A stretch of DNA of 64,000 nucleotides from Pyronema omphalodes (lineage: Eukaryota > Ascomycota > Pezizomycetes > Pezizales > Pyronemataceae), in contig JAJJXM010000034.1 of assembly GCA_024516155.1 (NCBI GenBank), forward strand, positions 372,001 through 436,000. Direction: 5' to 3'. The position numbers and the translations under genes are program-made. Every line of letters begins with the position of its first letter. Within the stretch, counting starts at the first letter, position 1. Shown here piece after piece: positions 43,141 through 56,036 of the stretch. The notes below the pieces were generated by a model that saw only the letters and a list, made by a program, of their open reading frames with translations, was not told the origin of the DNA and ran no database searches.

Positions 43141-45216
43141 TTATTTCGCACAGCACCCATTAACCTTCTCAATCTGACCATTTGCCCCAACCTTCGCCTC
43201 CAGCTGACCCTGCCTATGACTATTCGCATCTCCATTCATTCCCGTCCCAACCTTTCCTCCCAGCAAAACACTCCTATTCCTATCCTGACTTGACGGGGGA
43301 ACATCAATCCCCGGGTTTCTCTCCCAGAAATTATGCGGTTTAAACGCAACCCTAATAACCTCCGAGGGCATAACTGGGAAATCCTCAGTTCTCGGAACAT
43401 GATTAAGCCCAAACTGTACCCAAACCACCGGTTTTCCATCTAGTTCCTCGTTTCTATCAGCGGCTGCTCGTACCCCTTCTCCACCCCGAGATTGGTTTGT
43501 CCATTTTCCGGCTGCGTAGTACTCCCCGTCGCGGTATTTGGTTAGGTATATTGCGTTATCGCCGAATTCGGCTCTTGCGTGGTGATAGGATGTAGGATGG
43601 GCTAACAACTTTTGGAAGGGGGGGACGCCGATACGGTACCCTGTGTTGGCGCCGTTGATGGGGTTCTTGCGGGTTTGGGATTGGATTTTGAAGGTTCGGT
43701 TGGTGGAGGTGTTGGTATCGTAACCCCCGCTGTGGGTAAGTTCAGTTTCTTGGGTGATGTATCCAGTTCCATGAGGATTTTGAGGACCTAATGGCATGGC
43801 ATGGGCTTCTTCCATGACGACTTTATTCCCGGGACCATCGATAGATGGGTCCAGACGCAGAGAGAAGATATGTTGATGGGAAGCGGCTAGAACTCCAGGG
43901 TGTACGACGGTTCCCCAGGGTACTTCGAGTCCCTGGTCGATAGGGGAGGTGGATAATATTCCAGTTGCTCGGACTTCGTAATACCAATCTCCCGACTGTC
44001 CGAAGATAAATGCAAGGATGTATTCATAGTTGCTAACTGTGATGATACTCTGGATAACTAATTCCCTTGCTCTGGTGACAACTGCTCGGTTGGTACGGTA
44101 GTTCATGTGTTTAAAACCAATACCGCTGTCTTGTTCATGGATACAGATGACGTTTGGCATTACCAATGCTCTACCTGATTCATGGGAGATAGTCGAGGAG
44201 AGATAATAAATCGAACCTAAACAATCGCAACCGAGTTGAAGGTTATTTGCCATGACACCAGCACCTGCATCTCCCAGATCGAATGCAGCTTTTTTATGAT
44301 AAGGAGAACGAGGATCTGCATATGGGATACACATATCGGACATCGCAACTCGATATACGATATCTCTTCCAGCATAGGATAGCTCGTATAAAACCATTCC
44401 TTCTCGATGGTTAAATCCTGTCCGGAACCTCCATTTCTGCCATTCAATCACCGCACCACCGGAATCTGGGATATCTTCCGTTACTGTAAAAGATGCACCT
44501 TCTGGCTGGACAATATGTAGCGGCTTTAGGTCTTTTCGTAACTCCTGAGATTCCGGGGTGTATTCATTCGGCGGGGGGACTTGGTAAGGTTTTGGCATCG
44601 TTGGAGTTTCATCAATACCGCAAGGTAAATGCTGGATGCGTACAACTTTCATAGTAGCCACATCCACAATGGGAGAAACCGACAACGGGAAAGCATAATG
44701 GTTTGCGTCGGGAAGATTTTCGTCATGTTGAAGGTATAAAAAACATTGGAAGCGTCTTCGATCATCGTCAATTCCATCGGATCCATAAATCCAAGGATCA
44801 GAAACAACTTTGGAACCTGCGGGGAGTTGTAGTTTCGCTAGCTCGGCCTGAACTCCTGGGTCTTCTAGGGCGACTTTCTCGACTTGGAGGATTTCTGGGC
44901 CATCGGCTGGGCCGTGGAAATGCGCTTTAATAGGGATGGTGGAGAGAAGTGAGGATGTCTCCAGGTTGATTATTGATTCGAAGAAGGAGGGGGTATGGCG
45001 AATGTAGTAGGCGGCGTAGGCACAGCGGGGAGGTTTAGGACCGCCGCTCTGCCAGGCTAATAGCTCGGATTTAGGAGGCTCATGTAGAGTAATGCATTTA
45101 AAGTGGAAGCTCTGATCTGCGGTTCGATTGAAGGGAAAAGAGCTCTTTAGGATCTCGTGCGAGAGCACAATCTCATCGGGGAGAAGTGGTGTCAGTGGGT
45201 GAATATCAACTGTCAT
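43141..45216 (-). CDS. copper amine oxidase (topaquinone-dependent primary-amine oxidase)
   Basis: Intronless, 691 residues. It oxidises primary amines to aldehydes with release of ammonia and hydrogen peroxide. The topaquinone precursor is Tyr397 in TVSNYEY; the catalytic base is Asp313 in YADPRSPYHKKAAFDLGDAGAG. Copper ligands are His447 and His449 (SHQHIFSLRLD) and His606 (FGLNHVPRTEDFPVMP). All are in order and at normal spacing. No secretion signal is seen. The tail after residue 650 is polar and variable. There is no clear peroxisomal SKL, since the protein ends CCAK. Intact and full length. The neighbouring Dal5-type permease and proteases are consistent with nitrogen acquisition, but no co-regulation signal is visible. 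Confidence 0.97.
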   Translation of the reverse strand: MTVDIHPLTPLLPDEIVLSHEILKSSFPFNRTADQSFHFKCITLHEPPKSELLAWQSGGPKPPRCAYAAYYIRHTPSFFESIINLETSSLLSTIPIKAHFHGPADGPEILQVEKVALEDPGVQAELAKLQLPAGSKVVSDPWIYGSDGIDDDRRRFQCFLYLQHDENLPDANHYAFPLSVSPIVDVATMKVVRIQHLPCGIDETPTMPKPYQVPPPNEYTPESQELRKDLKPLHIVQPEGASFTVTEDIPDSGGAVIEWQKWRFRTGFNHREGMVLYELSYAGRDIVYRVAMSDMCIPYADPRSPYHKKAAFDLGDAGAGVMANNLQLGCDCLGSIYYLSSTISHESGRALVMPNVICIHEQDSGIGFKHMNYRTNRAVVTRARELVIQSIITVSNYEYILAFIFGQSGDWYYEVRATGILSTSPIDQGLEVPWGTVVHPGVLAASHQHIFSLRLDPSIDGPGNKVVMEEAHAMPLGPQNPHGTGYITQETELTHSGGYDTNTSTNRTFKIQSQTRKNPINGANTGYRIGVPPFQKLLAHPTSYHHARAEFGDNAIYLTKYRDGEYYAAGKWTNQSRGGEGVRAAADRNEELDGKPVVWVQFGLNHVPRTEDFPVMPSEVIRVAFKPHNFWERNPGIDVPPSSQDRNRSVLLGGKVGTGMNGDANSHRQGQLEAKVGANGQIEKVNGCCAK

Positions 45217-48100
45217 TTTTGCTCAAGCTATTCCTTTGCTGAAGCTGAAAATATATGTCAGTATATATAAGCTGGAGATAAATGGAGATACTGGATAAAG
45301 TAGGGTTACTGGGTACATGGAACATACGGAAGTTTACGGCCGTTTAGGAAGCTGAGTCGAGAGATGTAAGCAGAAATAAAGGTATGTTGGCGTTTCTGTA
45401 GCGGCGGGCAGTTTCTTGAAATCGGACGAAAGGCTGTGCGGTGTTCAAGCGGTTACAGACGAGCCTTGATGTTTAATCAATTGGGTCGAGACCGCTGTAA
45501 TATGAAGTGAGAATATTGTAGTTCAACTGCATTCAAAGCAAAACCCGGGATGATTCAGAGCAACAAACCGGAAGCAAGAAGAAGAGATGCAGATGCGCCA
45601 GACGAGGGGGTAAAACGGGGTATTTATTTAGGGCTACATATATCATCATCACATTATGTGTCTCATCCTTCTTTTTTTTCGCTACTTCAGATGTCGCATA
45701 TAGAAAGAATTTGGCAATTCAAAATCGATCACAGGCTTGTTATCTAGTTAGCAGTTCAATGGCGGCGGCTGTTTTCTGGGCGCTGGGATAGCGGGGAGAG
45801 TTAGCTGGTTGCTGTCTGATCGATCACTTAACTTGCGAAGCCAGCCCGGATAGGGCACATGATCATCGGTTTAGCCCTGTAAAAGCGAATTTAGACTTTT
45901 AGACTTCCGGAACTTGCAGAGCTTGGCCGCTCGCCGAAAGGCCTCTTAAAACAACTTTAGCAAAATCTTTAGAGCGTATTCTTAACAAGCAGCCTTTGAC
46001 GGGCCTTAAACAGACCGCATGTCAATATTCTCCGTCGTCGTTCGGGTTGCCTACAGTGGCGCTTCCTGCAAAGGTAAAATAACGCCGTTGACATCAGATG
46101 CTAAGATGGCGTTCGATAGCCCAGAATATTTTTCCGATGATCATTTCAATCCTGTTCATCTGAAGGTATGTAGGTAGGACACCATCGATATCAATGAAAT
46201 CAGACATCATCAGACGAAGCAAGCTCTGTACAACTCTTGGATTTTGAGTAATTGATAAACGCAGTGAAACGTACGAAACGAACGCGAAAGGAATCGGGCT
46301 GTAAAAAAAGTAAAGTCATTTCATTACCCGATATAGAAGGTCGGCAGCGAGACCCCCCTGCTGTAAAAGACAATCTGCCAAGATTTGGCCAAGATATATT
46401 TTTGTGATGTCGTTTTTGTTCCAAGTTCGGATGAAAGAGCTGTGTAGGGATTGATGAACGATTGATGGAGAAATAGATTATCGTGTGTAACCCCGTTGTA
46501 GAGTGCTGGGAGTACGTATACTGTGGCGAACCTTAGGACCACATGGGAATCAACTGGAATCCCATACCGAATCGACTATAACTTGGCAGTACCAAGTCTT
46601 TATAAGCAACATCCACATTCATCATTTCAAAGCGGTTCACCGGGTATCACCAGTTCAAACTTTAGTGTGCGTCTTGGTCAGTCGTGATCATCGGGAGCGG
46701 AACGAACCTCTGCATACATCCATATCAAGCTGAACTACTTCTTTAGGAATCGCTCGGCAACAAGACCAGAGCCTATATCACGTGTTTACCATGACTAAAG
46801 AAGTCCGGCGAAAGGCTGGCAACATCTCTCGTATATACCCGTATTTCAGTTCCTGCATAGGCCTTTCAGGCCTCGATCAGTGTATGATACAAAACAAAAA
46901 AACCTATATTTTTTTCAGAATCTTGGTACATGTAACTTATACAACAGTAATACACACTCCATCCAAGAGCCCACGAATACATAGCCCCTGCCTGGTTGAA
47001 AATGCTTCCTTCATTATAGAGTAATTGCCTCATTGTCTAGCTAATGTTCATGCTAAATAGAAACACAAATGTAAACATAATTAAAAACACAAAAGCTATC
47101 ACCATCGCCCATCATATCCCCATATACCTCCCTGGACCTCCATAAATGAGACCGCAACACCTTCCAGGATCAAGATATATCACTTTCGTCATCATCCACC
47201 GCTTAAAAATACCCTTCAGAAGGAGTCTATGTAGAATGTCAGCTTTTGACGGGGTTTTAGGTACCGTATAGTGATATAGATGATAGCATAAAAAAATCTG
47301 AAGAATTGTCATGAGGGGCATAGAGGGGGGTATAGATGGCTTGATGTACTGGAAATTGAAATTGAGCCACGAGGAGGCTTACATTTGAAGCCCGGAGGTA
47401 AGGAAGAGAGATTGGGGAGTTGACGAATTAAGGAATAGATATTGAGAAGTTCTGGCAGCGGGGTGGTAATAGTGGTGTAGGAATACAATGAGCTTATTGC
47501 TTGTTGTAATGAGTTTTTTGTTTTGTGATGATATTTCGTGATTCTATCAACCTGGGAGAGAGAGGTTGGAGTTTCCATAGCTTGATACTAAGACTCGTTT
47601 CTATGAACCCAGGTACAAGAATGAATCCGACGTTCTGGTGCTCCATTGTATCTATTGTATCTATTGCGTCCATTATAACGCTGCACTTCCATCCCCATAC
47701 AACTGCAAATTCTAAAACAATTACCGGCCTTTCATTAACCATGATTCCATGAAATACCTTAGAATGATCATACATGGTTGAAATAGAATACTACAGGATT
47801 ATTACAGGGCTATTATAGGGCTCTGAACCCCCTACTGTTTCTCGGAAAATCTTCTAAAGTTGCCACTTGTAGCTGATATGATGATATGTCTATATGTCTG
47901 GATTATATGGGGTGTGCTGATATAAAAATACCGAATATGAATTATTTTTGTTAAGAAACTGTGGAATGATAAATTACTTCCTAAATAGTTCATACTCCTC
48001 TACTACGGAAAATCATGAAATTATTTAATTATCTTAAACTAAAGTGATACCTCCGTAAGCAGAACTACTGAAATATTGAACTATTGAACTATTGAACTCA
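45217..48100. other. gene-poor AT-rich stretch
   Basis: Short frames only (under 95 codons), none recognisable. A TATA-like run near 45261-45270 sits about 45 bp upstream of the amine oxidase start on the minus strand. Confidence 0.5.
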
Positions 48101-48387
48101 CATAACCACATAACCACATAACCACATAACCACATAACCACATAACCACATAACCACATAACCACATAACCACATAACCACATAACCACATAACCACATA
48201 ACCACATAACCACATAACCACATAACCACATAACCACATAACCACATAACCACATAACCACATAACCACATAACCACATAACCACATAACCACATAACCA
48301 CATAACCACATAACCACATAACCACATAACCACATAACCACATAACCACATAACCACATAACCACATAACCACATAACCACATAACC
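48101..48387. repeat. octamer satellite (CATAACCA)n
   Basis: About 36 near-perfect copies of an 8-bp unit, immediately preceded by three ACTATTGA units. The minus strand is open in all three frames and reads VVMWLCGY repeats, an artefact of the 24-nt common period. Confidence 0.97.
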
Positions 48388-48418
48388 TCTTGATACAAGT
48401 ATATATACATATCACCCC

Positions 48419-48433
48419 GGGGGGGGGGGGGGG
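48419..48433. repeat. poly-G tract
   Basis: 15 G directly before dispersed repeat copy 2. Confidence 0.9.
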
Positions 48434-48434
48434 T

Positions 48435-48649
48435 GTTGAAGAGTGCCTGTCGAGCCGTGCTCTGTGCTGTGACTGCTTGTGGAGGTGGATGTTGCCTTAG
48501 CGTACATTCCACCGTTATGTTTGTTCTGTCGATGGAATGTTTGCTCGTTATCGAATGTCACTCACAACATTCTCCATCTCCATCTTTCTGTCTCTCTTTG
48601 TCTCCCCAAGTGTCAGCTCATCCTACGTCTCACCAGGAGCATTTTCACA
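48435..48649. repeat. dispersed repeat, copy 2
   Basis: Starts GTTGAAGAGTGCCTGTCGAG and ends near GGAGCATTTTCACA. It is homologous to 12961-13122 along its length. It carries an extra segment of about 50 bp (about 48500-48550) absent from copy 1. Abrupt borders against poly-G on the left suggest an inserted unit. Confidence 0.85.
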
Positions 48650-48842
48650 GGGTGAATTCCAAAGCCTAGCCTTGGAACATTTTAGGGTCATGAGAGGTTT
48701 ATATTTTATACTTTATATTTTATAAGAATAGAATAAAATTCCGGGGGAATTGTAGAAGCTGTAGCTGTAGCTGTAGCTTTAGCTGTAGTCTTTAGGTTTT
48801 GGTAGATTATGGTGTATATATATAGTGTATATATATAGTGTA

Positions 48843-49040
48843 GTGATAATACTGATAATACTGATAATACTGATAATACTGATAATACTGATAATACTGA
48901 TAATACTGATAATACTGATAATACTGATAATACTGATAATACTGATAATACTGATAATACTGATAATACTGATAATACTGATAATACTGATAATACTGAT
49001 AATACTGATAATACTGATAATAGTGATAATACTGATAATA
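48843..49040. repeat. nonamer satellite (TGATAATAC)n
   Basis: About 22 copies of a 9-bp unit. Because 9 is a multiple of 3, frames on both strands are open (Ser-Ile-Ile or Leu-Ile-Ile repeats). I do not call a gene. Confidence 0.96.
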
Positions 49041-49049
49041 GCGACAGTG

Positions 49050-49695
49050 ATAATCCATGATTCATCCTCCATGTAGGTATTCAGATTCGTCTTCGAAGCT
49101 ATTTTTTTTTATACTACAGCTTACAGCTTACAGAAAACTTTATCCCCAGAAATCTGGCCATAAGAGTTATAGATTATAACATCTCCTTTACATACAACAT
49201 CTCCTTTACAATCCATAAACCTCTATTTTTTTTACTTACATATAACATCTCCTTTACAATTCATAAACCTCTACTTTTTTTGCTTATATATATTCATTCC
49301 CAATGTAATTTCCACTGTAATAACCGGCATCCCGGCACCCCATGATCCCGATGTAATTCAATAACAATACAACAATAACAATAACAATACAACAATACAA
49401 CAATAACCCATCAAAGATCCATATAACCCAAGAAGACGACCGTTTTATCACTTCGAAAAGTTTGAATATAAACCCTGTTTTATTGAATCCTATTTCTATT
49501 TTGTATTTTGATTTCATTTCGGTATTCTTATATGAATTTTCAAAGACCTGCCACCCCCTCCCCCCACCCCACCCCCCCCCAAAAAAAAAAAAAAAAAAGA
49601 AAAGAAGTATAAATACCATCACGCTGTTCAACTTCAAGTGCAGTAAGTAAATCTCCCCTCCATTCTCACCGAGGTCCAAATCCCTTCATAAACGG

Positions 49696-49731
<36 letters not shown>

Positions 49732-50390
49732 AAAGCATCACAAAGTCCTTATTTTCATTGCTCATTTTCATTGTGCCAACTTAACCCAATCTGATCTGAA
49801 GATTCTGAAGCTCCGTATGATAAAATTGATATCTATGTCTGTCTGTATGTATGTATGTATGTAATATGTATAGCTGACCACTTTTGTAACAAATACAAGT
49901 CAAGAAACGAATAAAAGGAAAAAAAAAAAAAAGAAAAAACCAACCCACACACGCCTTTTGTAGACAACAAAAAAAACAAAAAAGGAAAACCAGCAACAGT
50001 AACAACAACACAATAACAATAACCAGAGGAAACAAGAAAAAAAAATATTGAAATAGTAAGGGGAAAAAATGGTAAAAAAAAAACCAGAAAAACGCGCTCC
50101 ATGCCTGCCGACACCGAACTTTTGTACATGTTACAAGAGAACCTGGAAAAAAACAAACAAAACAAACAAATAACACCCCGCACTATACCGCATCACACCA
50201 TACCACACCGCAACTCAGCACATCCCCCCCCCTTCCCCCTCATAGGTATATGTTACTCTGAAAGAAATATGACGAGACATTGAGGGTGCATTTCGTAATA
50301 TTGCGCAGAGGAATCCGAGCTCGACGATATGGTATGATACTAGACATTCCAAAAGGTAGCTAGGCTCCTAAGCCGATTGTAGATATAAAA
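49050..50390. other. gene-poor stretch with homopolymers
   Basis: A duplicated phrase ACATAACATCTCC-TTTACAAT..CATAAACCTCTA occurs at about 49180 and 49235. There is a C-rich/poly-A junction near 49550-49600 and a 30-plus-bp poly-A at 49697-49731. Short AAC/GTAT runs occur. No gene was recognised. Confidence 0.65.
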
Positions 50391-51860
50391 TTATGCGACC
50401 TCTCCGTTGTTACTCTTGTTGAAGTAAAACTTGGCCATTTCGTATGCAGTCCTACAACGTCATTAGCTTTCTATACAGCAATTCCTATCCCTCTCAATGA
50501 CAACAACTCACCAGCAAATAGCTGTGCTAGGCATCGTTGTAACTACTCTTGGCTGCAACCCTCTGAAGAATCCCTTCATTCCCTCCCGCTCGTGAATTAT
50601 CTTTGCCGCATGTGCCAATCCCTTGCAGTTCCGTATCGTCTCATCTCTGGAAGTTCCTCTGGTCTGCAACAAAGTCTTGATAACGTCCAAGGGAGTCGTC
50701 AAAGCTGCTGCTCCAGCTCCGGCCAATCCTCCAGCAACACAATGGCTCAACGGGTCGTAACCTCTCTGGGGGTTAAGGACCTTGCTAAGGGAATCATATG
50801 CGGAGAACTGGATGGCGGTGAAAGGAACCGTCATGACCAAAGTGGTAGGGTATGAAATGTAGAAAGCAGACAATCCCTCATTCTTGAACACCGTCTTTGC
50901 GCAGTTGGTAATGCTGGTGTAGGTGGATCCGTGGACCTGCATACGCTGCTTAATCACGTCGAAGGGGTTCATCAACGCGTCGGATGCGATGGTAGCACTG
51001 GCTCCTGCCGCCGCGGTTGCCAACGGGTTGTGCTCAATATCGTTACCGCCGAGCTTGTGCTTTACGGCCTCGTAGGTTGCGAAGTAGACCGCGTGGGCGG
51101 GTCCTATGGGGTGTTAGCGGGGGTGTTTTATGCTTCCGGAACGCGATATCGAGGTATATCGCGATCTCAGTAAAGCCTGGAAAAGCCCGCCGAAGCCAAA
51201 TGAAGCCCGGTGAATCCCCTCAAAGTCCTCGTAAAGCCATGAAATGCACCACGAATACCAACTCAGCACCGGTAAAGCCTCGACAAAGTCCTCGCGAACT
51301 CGACAAAGCCCCACAAATACTCGAGGAGACCCCTCCGGAGAAGCGCCGGCGATCGGCAAAGCGGGGTCTTCTTCACGCCGCAATCAAGAAAAATTTCACA
51401 TACCAGCACCCAAAACCACGGACCCAATTCCTCTCCACAAACTCCGGATTCCCTCAGTACTTGAAATCTGACCTGCCGCGTGCGCAATTCCGTTATACAG
51501 CGCGCTGGGACTGGGGTTGATGATTTGCATTCTTGTCTACCCCGCGGTGTTAGTTGAGTTCCCTCTGTTGAACATTCCCGAGATTCCCGGCTTGCAATGC
51601 TCGCAACGCCCGCAAAATCTTTCTCCTGTCTGTGTCTCGCTCACCTTGATCGCATCAATGGGGTACATCACGGTGTGCTCCTGTAGCTGGCGTTAGCAAT
51701 CTACTCCATTACATTCTCCCTCTCCCCCCTCATCGGCTCGGTAATGGCATACCATGATACCGGCAAAGGCACCAGCAAGCAAGTTGGATGCTAAACTTCC
51801 TCCTCCGAGAGACTCATAGTCGATGTCTTCAGCTTCCTGGATAGCCATGTGCTCTGCCAT
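50391..51860 (-). CDS. MRS3/4: mitoferrin-type mitochondrial iron carrier (Mrs3/Mrs4)
   Basis: Five exons in coding order: 51860-51753, 51680-51645, 51536-51404, 51103-50512, 50451-50391, giving 309 residues. It is a six-helix mitochondrial carrier importing ferrous iron across the inner membrane for Fe-S and haem synthesis. The three carrier signatures are YPIDAIKTRMQ, NPFDVIKQRMQ and TPLDVIKTLLQ. The N-terminal repeat has GAFAGIMEHTVMYP, with the GxxxM-E-H-x-x-M-Y-P context of mitoferrins. Exon 2 is a 36-nt microexon. Intron 3 is unusually long (300 bp) and carries degenerate AAAGCC repeats. The nearby complex I Fe-S genes are over 30 kb away, so the theme is shared but not clustered. Confidence 0.95.
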
Positions 51861-54800
51861 TATTTCAATTGTATTAGGTGTAGGTATTCTTCGTTGAGTC
51901 GTTGGATGGTCGTTTCAAGCTCAGCAGCTGGGGGCGGAGTGGCAAGGTGGGTGGATGAGGTCAGAGATGTGGGAGTAAGGTGTTGAAAGAAAGAAGGGCG
52001 GTGACTTGGTGACGGAGTTGGAGTTGGAGTGTTTCTGTTGCAGGGGTTGGGGGAGTAGACTGTAGTAGTAGATCGGTGGTGGTGGGGGGGGGGGGGGGGG
52101 GGGGTTGTTTCTGCGGAGGTGGGAGAAAGCAGCGTGCAGCGTGCAGCAACCAGAGGCTTCCCGAGCAGACAAAAGACCCCAAATTGGGATTCCAAGCTCC
52201 GGAATGCCAATTAAAAAAAAAAAGATGTCAAAAAGAAAGTTTCTGAACTCGTTCCTCTCGGCTTTTACCCGGTGACTATAGTAGAAGTAACTCGGGATTG
52301 TTCGGCGGCTTACATACTTGGTGATACCGAGTCCACGATCGAGGCACAAACTGGTAATTACACACTCTCAATTGAGATCTTTATTACAGTAGTATCTACG
52401 GATTCTGGAAATGCTGACATGAGGTATCACAAAAAACCCCCCCACCAAAAGCCGCGGAGATTGAGCAGATTGATAACTCTAGATACCGGCCACGATAAGT
52501 TGTTTTTCCTTACGTCCTAAACCTTCTCCCCCGCCTTGCTTAGACGGCACCAAACGGCACTTGTAATTTTTTAGGGCCTTAGTTGTATGTAAAGTGAGCA
52601 CCCTTGTGGACGGAGTGCCTGTATGGTGTATGTTTTTTCCATGAGACTTGGGCGGGTCCCACGGTGTCCGATCTCTCCGTTTGGTCACTCGGTTTATCTC
52701 CGTAGAAAATTCCATATATGTATATGGTTCATCTCCCGAGTATGCCATATCTTCAAAAATTTCCGTACATACAGGTTTCTTCCGCTTCAGCCTCATCATT
52801 GTCATCACGCGTCATAGATATTTTTTGTGCAGCTCACGAGTCTCTTTCCTAAACCCCCGCCCACACGATGTCTCACAAAAAAAAAATGTATCCAATCATA
52901 TAGCCCGGTGCTGTCGATGTAGTGGGGGAAGTCCGAGTCCGATCTGATCTGATTAGGCTTTCTGCGGTACAGTCGACCAGCAAGCCAAGCTCCCTCTTGC
53001 CCGGGCGTCGGCGAGTAAAGTATGTAGGGCAAGGCGGGGGGCAGGGGGGTGACTAAGGACGGAGCAACGAGGAGCCGGGGAGACGCGGGGAGTAACACTA
53101 GCGCGAAGTGAAGTGAAAAGCTTTATCAGATCAAAGAACCTCGGTGTTTTAAAAAAGAAAAAAAAAAAAGTTGAGCTATCACGTAAAATAGTCATATCCT
53201 AGATCTGATTAGCGGGATGAAATCAGATTAGCAATTTCCGAGCTAGTGATCATCCTGCATCTGATTAGAAATTTCAAAAGCTAAGTACGCGCTAATGGAA
53301 GCTAAGTCGAAGCCAAGTCGAAACGAAAGCACCATAACACCGCGGCTTGTCACGCTTATCACGCTTGTCACCTGCATCACAGCACACTACGACGCACGAC
53401 ATCGAGATCGTTAGTCACGTTATCAGATGTACAAATCATGACCATTGACCCCATTAAACATCTCCTTATCAGATGCGACGACCTCGGTTACATCTAGCGT
53501 GTATGTAGCGTGTATTTTGTGGCGTCTAGCGTGTATTTATGGTTCTGTACCAGTGGCGTCCATCTGTGTCAATGGTCCAGTGGCGTTTACTACTGCACAT
53601 AGTTACTACATACATAGTGACTTTCTCGACGACCATCGATATTCTATAAGCACCGGGTATGTACAAATATCTGTGAAGAAAAATGCACAAAGTCTGTGGT
53701 GCCGGTTACCTTAAGTATGTACCTACGTCCAGTATCTACCCGCAAACATACATACAGCACCCATTCACTGTACATACCCCCTACTGCTTTCCAGATCCCA
53801 GATACCAAATCCCAGATACCAAATCCCAGCTACCAAATACCTCTTCCATAACCACAGGATCACAGGATCACAGGATCACAGCTATACAGTATCTCATATC
53901 AAGCCGCAAATCACAACCCCCCAAATCACAACCCCCCAAATCACAACCCCCCAAATCACAACTCCACTACAGTATATATATGCTACAACAATATACACAC
54001 TTGAAAATAACTATTTTTATATTAAGCACCCTAAACTAGCTAATAAATATATATATATATACGTATATCATATCGTTACCGATTATGGTTAGGAATATAT
54101 CCTCATAGTTACAGCTTTTGATAGTCAATGTTAGCCTTGTTAGGAATTAATAGTCAATGTTAATAGTTACCTGTTAACCTCTTTCTTGTTTTTTTTTTCT
54201 CGGGGAGGATCATGTGAGGATCTGGAGTTGTATATCGTTTTTTTTTTGTTTTTTTCATATAGGTTAGGTTTGGACCTAGGGACCTGAGGACCTGAGAACC
54301 TGAGGATATGGGGTACATTGGTATCGGTCTCGGGGGATTGGGGTGTTTAAGGTATATAAGGTATACTCATGAATCTTATCACCAGTGTATCCCAGGAACA
54401 ATCAATATATCATGGATATGGATATAGATATGGATATGGATATACAGAAATTAGAATCATAGAGTCATATTGATAAACCAACGAACGTACCAATATTCCG
54501 GATTTAACATAATATAACGTTAAAAGAACTATACTTATGGTGCTACGAGATAGTTACATGGATTTGATACGGTATTTTTGTTTATGTTTAATTGGATTGA
54601 TTAGGTTAGATGCGTTGTGTTTTTTTATTTTTTTATTTTGTTTTTGTTATTATTTTTGTTTTTATTTTTTTTATTTTTTGTTATTAAAGATCGGAAACTT
54701 CAGTCTTCCAAGGATTCTTCATCATCCGCATCCTCATCCTCATCCTCATGCTCTTACAATACAATACCATACAATACCCACCATACCCACCATACCTACC

Positions 54801-55436
54801 ATACCCACCAAAACCCCCCCCAAAACAATCTAACACAATCCCATCCCAAAACCTCCTCAACCCAGCTACCCGCTATTCATCCAAGCCCCAAGCCCCAAGC
54901 CCCAAATCCCCCCCAAACTCGGTTGTCAACCAGGATTCCAAAAAAGTCTCTTAAATCACTTCTTGCTTTGTGTTACAAGGGTAGGCTAATGATACGGCCT
55001 TGTATTGTGTGTGTATGTATCACTATTGCTATTGCTATGGTTATGTTTGGATTTTTGTGGAGGGTTATTGGTTTAGAGGTATGATATATAGATATGGTAT
55101 AGGAGACGTGAGATGTGATATAGGAGACATGATGATTTGTAAATGGATGATTTTTTTTTTGTTTTTGTTGATGGTGGGTATGGTGGGTATGGTAGGGATT
55201 TTGGGTTTTTGTTATTGATGGCGTGTTGATGGTAATTAGGTGTTGTGATTACTACCTATTTACGTACTGTCAAATTTCTATTATATTTAGTGTGTGGGAA
55301 GGTATATACGATGTCATAATAAAGGTGATAGGTCTGGGGTTGGTTTGTGGAGGTTGTTGAGAGTGAGTTTATTGGAATTTGGGGTTGGATTTGGGGTTGG
55401 ATTTAGAGGAGGTGTGGTTTTGTATGGCTATAGCTA

Positions 55437-55535
55437 TGTTTATGATTATGATTATGATTATGTCTATGTTTATGTCTATATCTCAAGCAAGCAAGCAAGC
55501 AGGAAAGCAAGCAAGCAACCAAGCAAGTATGCCAG
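55437..55535. repeat. TATGATTA and AAGC short tandem repeats
   Basis: A hexamer-type TATGAT/TATGTC run (55437-55480), then AAGCAAGC tetramers (55485-55525). Confidence 0.75.
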
Positions 55536-55618
55536 TAGATATATACACATCTTTGCAATCGATAAAGTGAAACATAAAGTCAAAATCGACGTCAAAATCA
55601 ATCAAGACCAACGATAAG

Positions 55619-55711
55619 ATCCAAGACAACATCCAAGACAACATCCAAGACAACATCCAAGACAACATCCAAGACAACATCCAAGACAACATCCAAGACA
55701 ACATCCAAGAT
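55619..55711. repeat. 12-bp satellite (CCAAGACAACAT)n
   Basis: About 7.5 head-to-tail copies. Being a multiple of three, the opposite strand reads a MLSW repeat. Confidence 0.95.
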
Positions 55712-55929
55712 AAATCACTACAATACCGTACCGCAATTACTCGCTCATAATACTGCAATTATATCCATAGATTAGAATATACCAATATATATATATTGAG
55801 ACTGGTTTTACATCCAGAATAATCTGGAGGCTGGAGTGTTATGTACCGATAGTACTCGTCTTTCTTTATGTTACGCTTATGAATTGGGTACTGTGGTTTA
55901 TCTTTTTGTAGAATCTTTATTGTAAGATG

Positions 55930-56036
55930 GAAAAATGAATGAATGAATGAACGAATGAATGAATGGGCGAATGAAGGAATAATGAACTAAAAAATAAATA
56001 AATATACTCAGAATACTCAGAATACTCAGAATACTC
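55930..56036. repeat. AATG tetramer and AATACTCAG nonamer repeats
   Basis: About eight AATG units (55934-55966), then four AATACTC(A/G)G units (56002-56036). Confidence 0.85.

Noticed and set aside
48034..48512. Open frames of 105-143 codons encoding VVMWLCGY repeats
   Set aside because: They are three frames of the same octamer satellite, lack other sequence and are not plausible genes.
48779..49076. Open frames with ISI/YQY/LII repeats on both strands
   Set aside because: Direct consequence of the 9-bp satellite whose period is a multiple of three.
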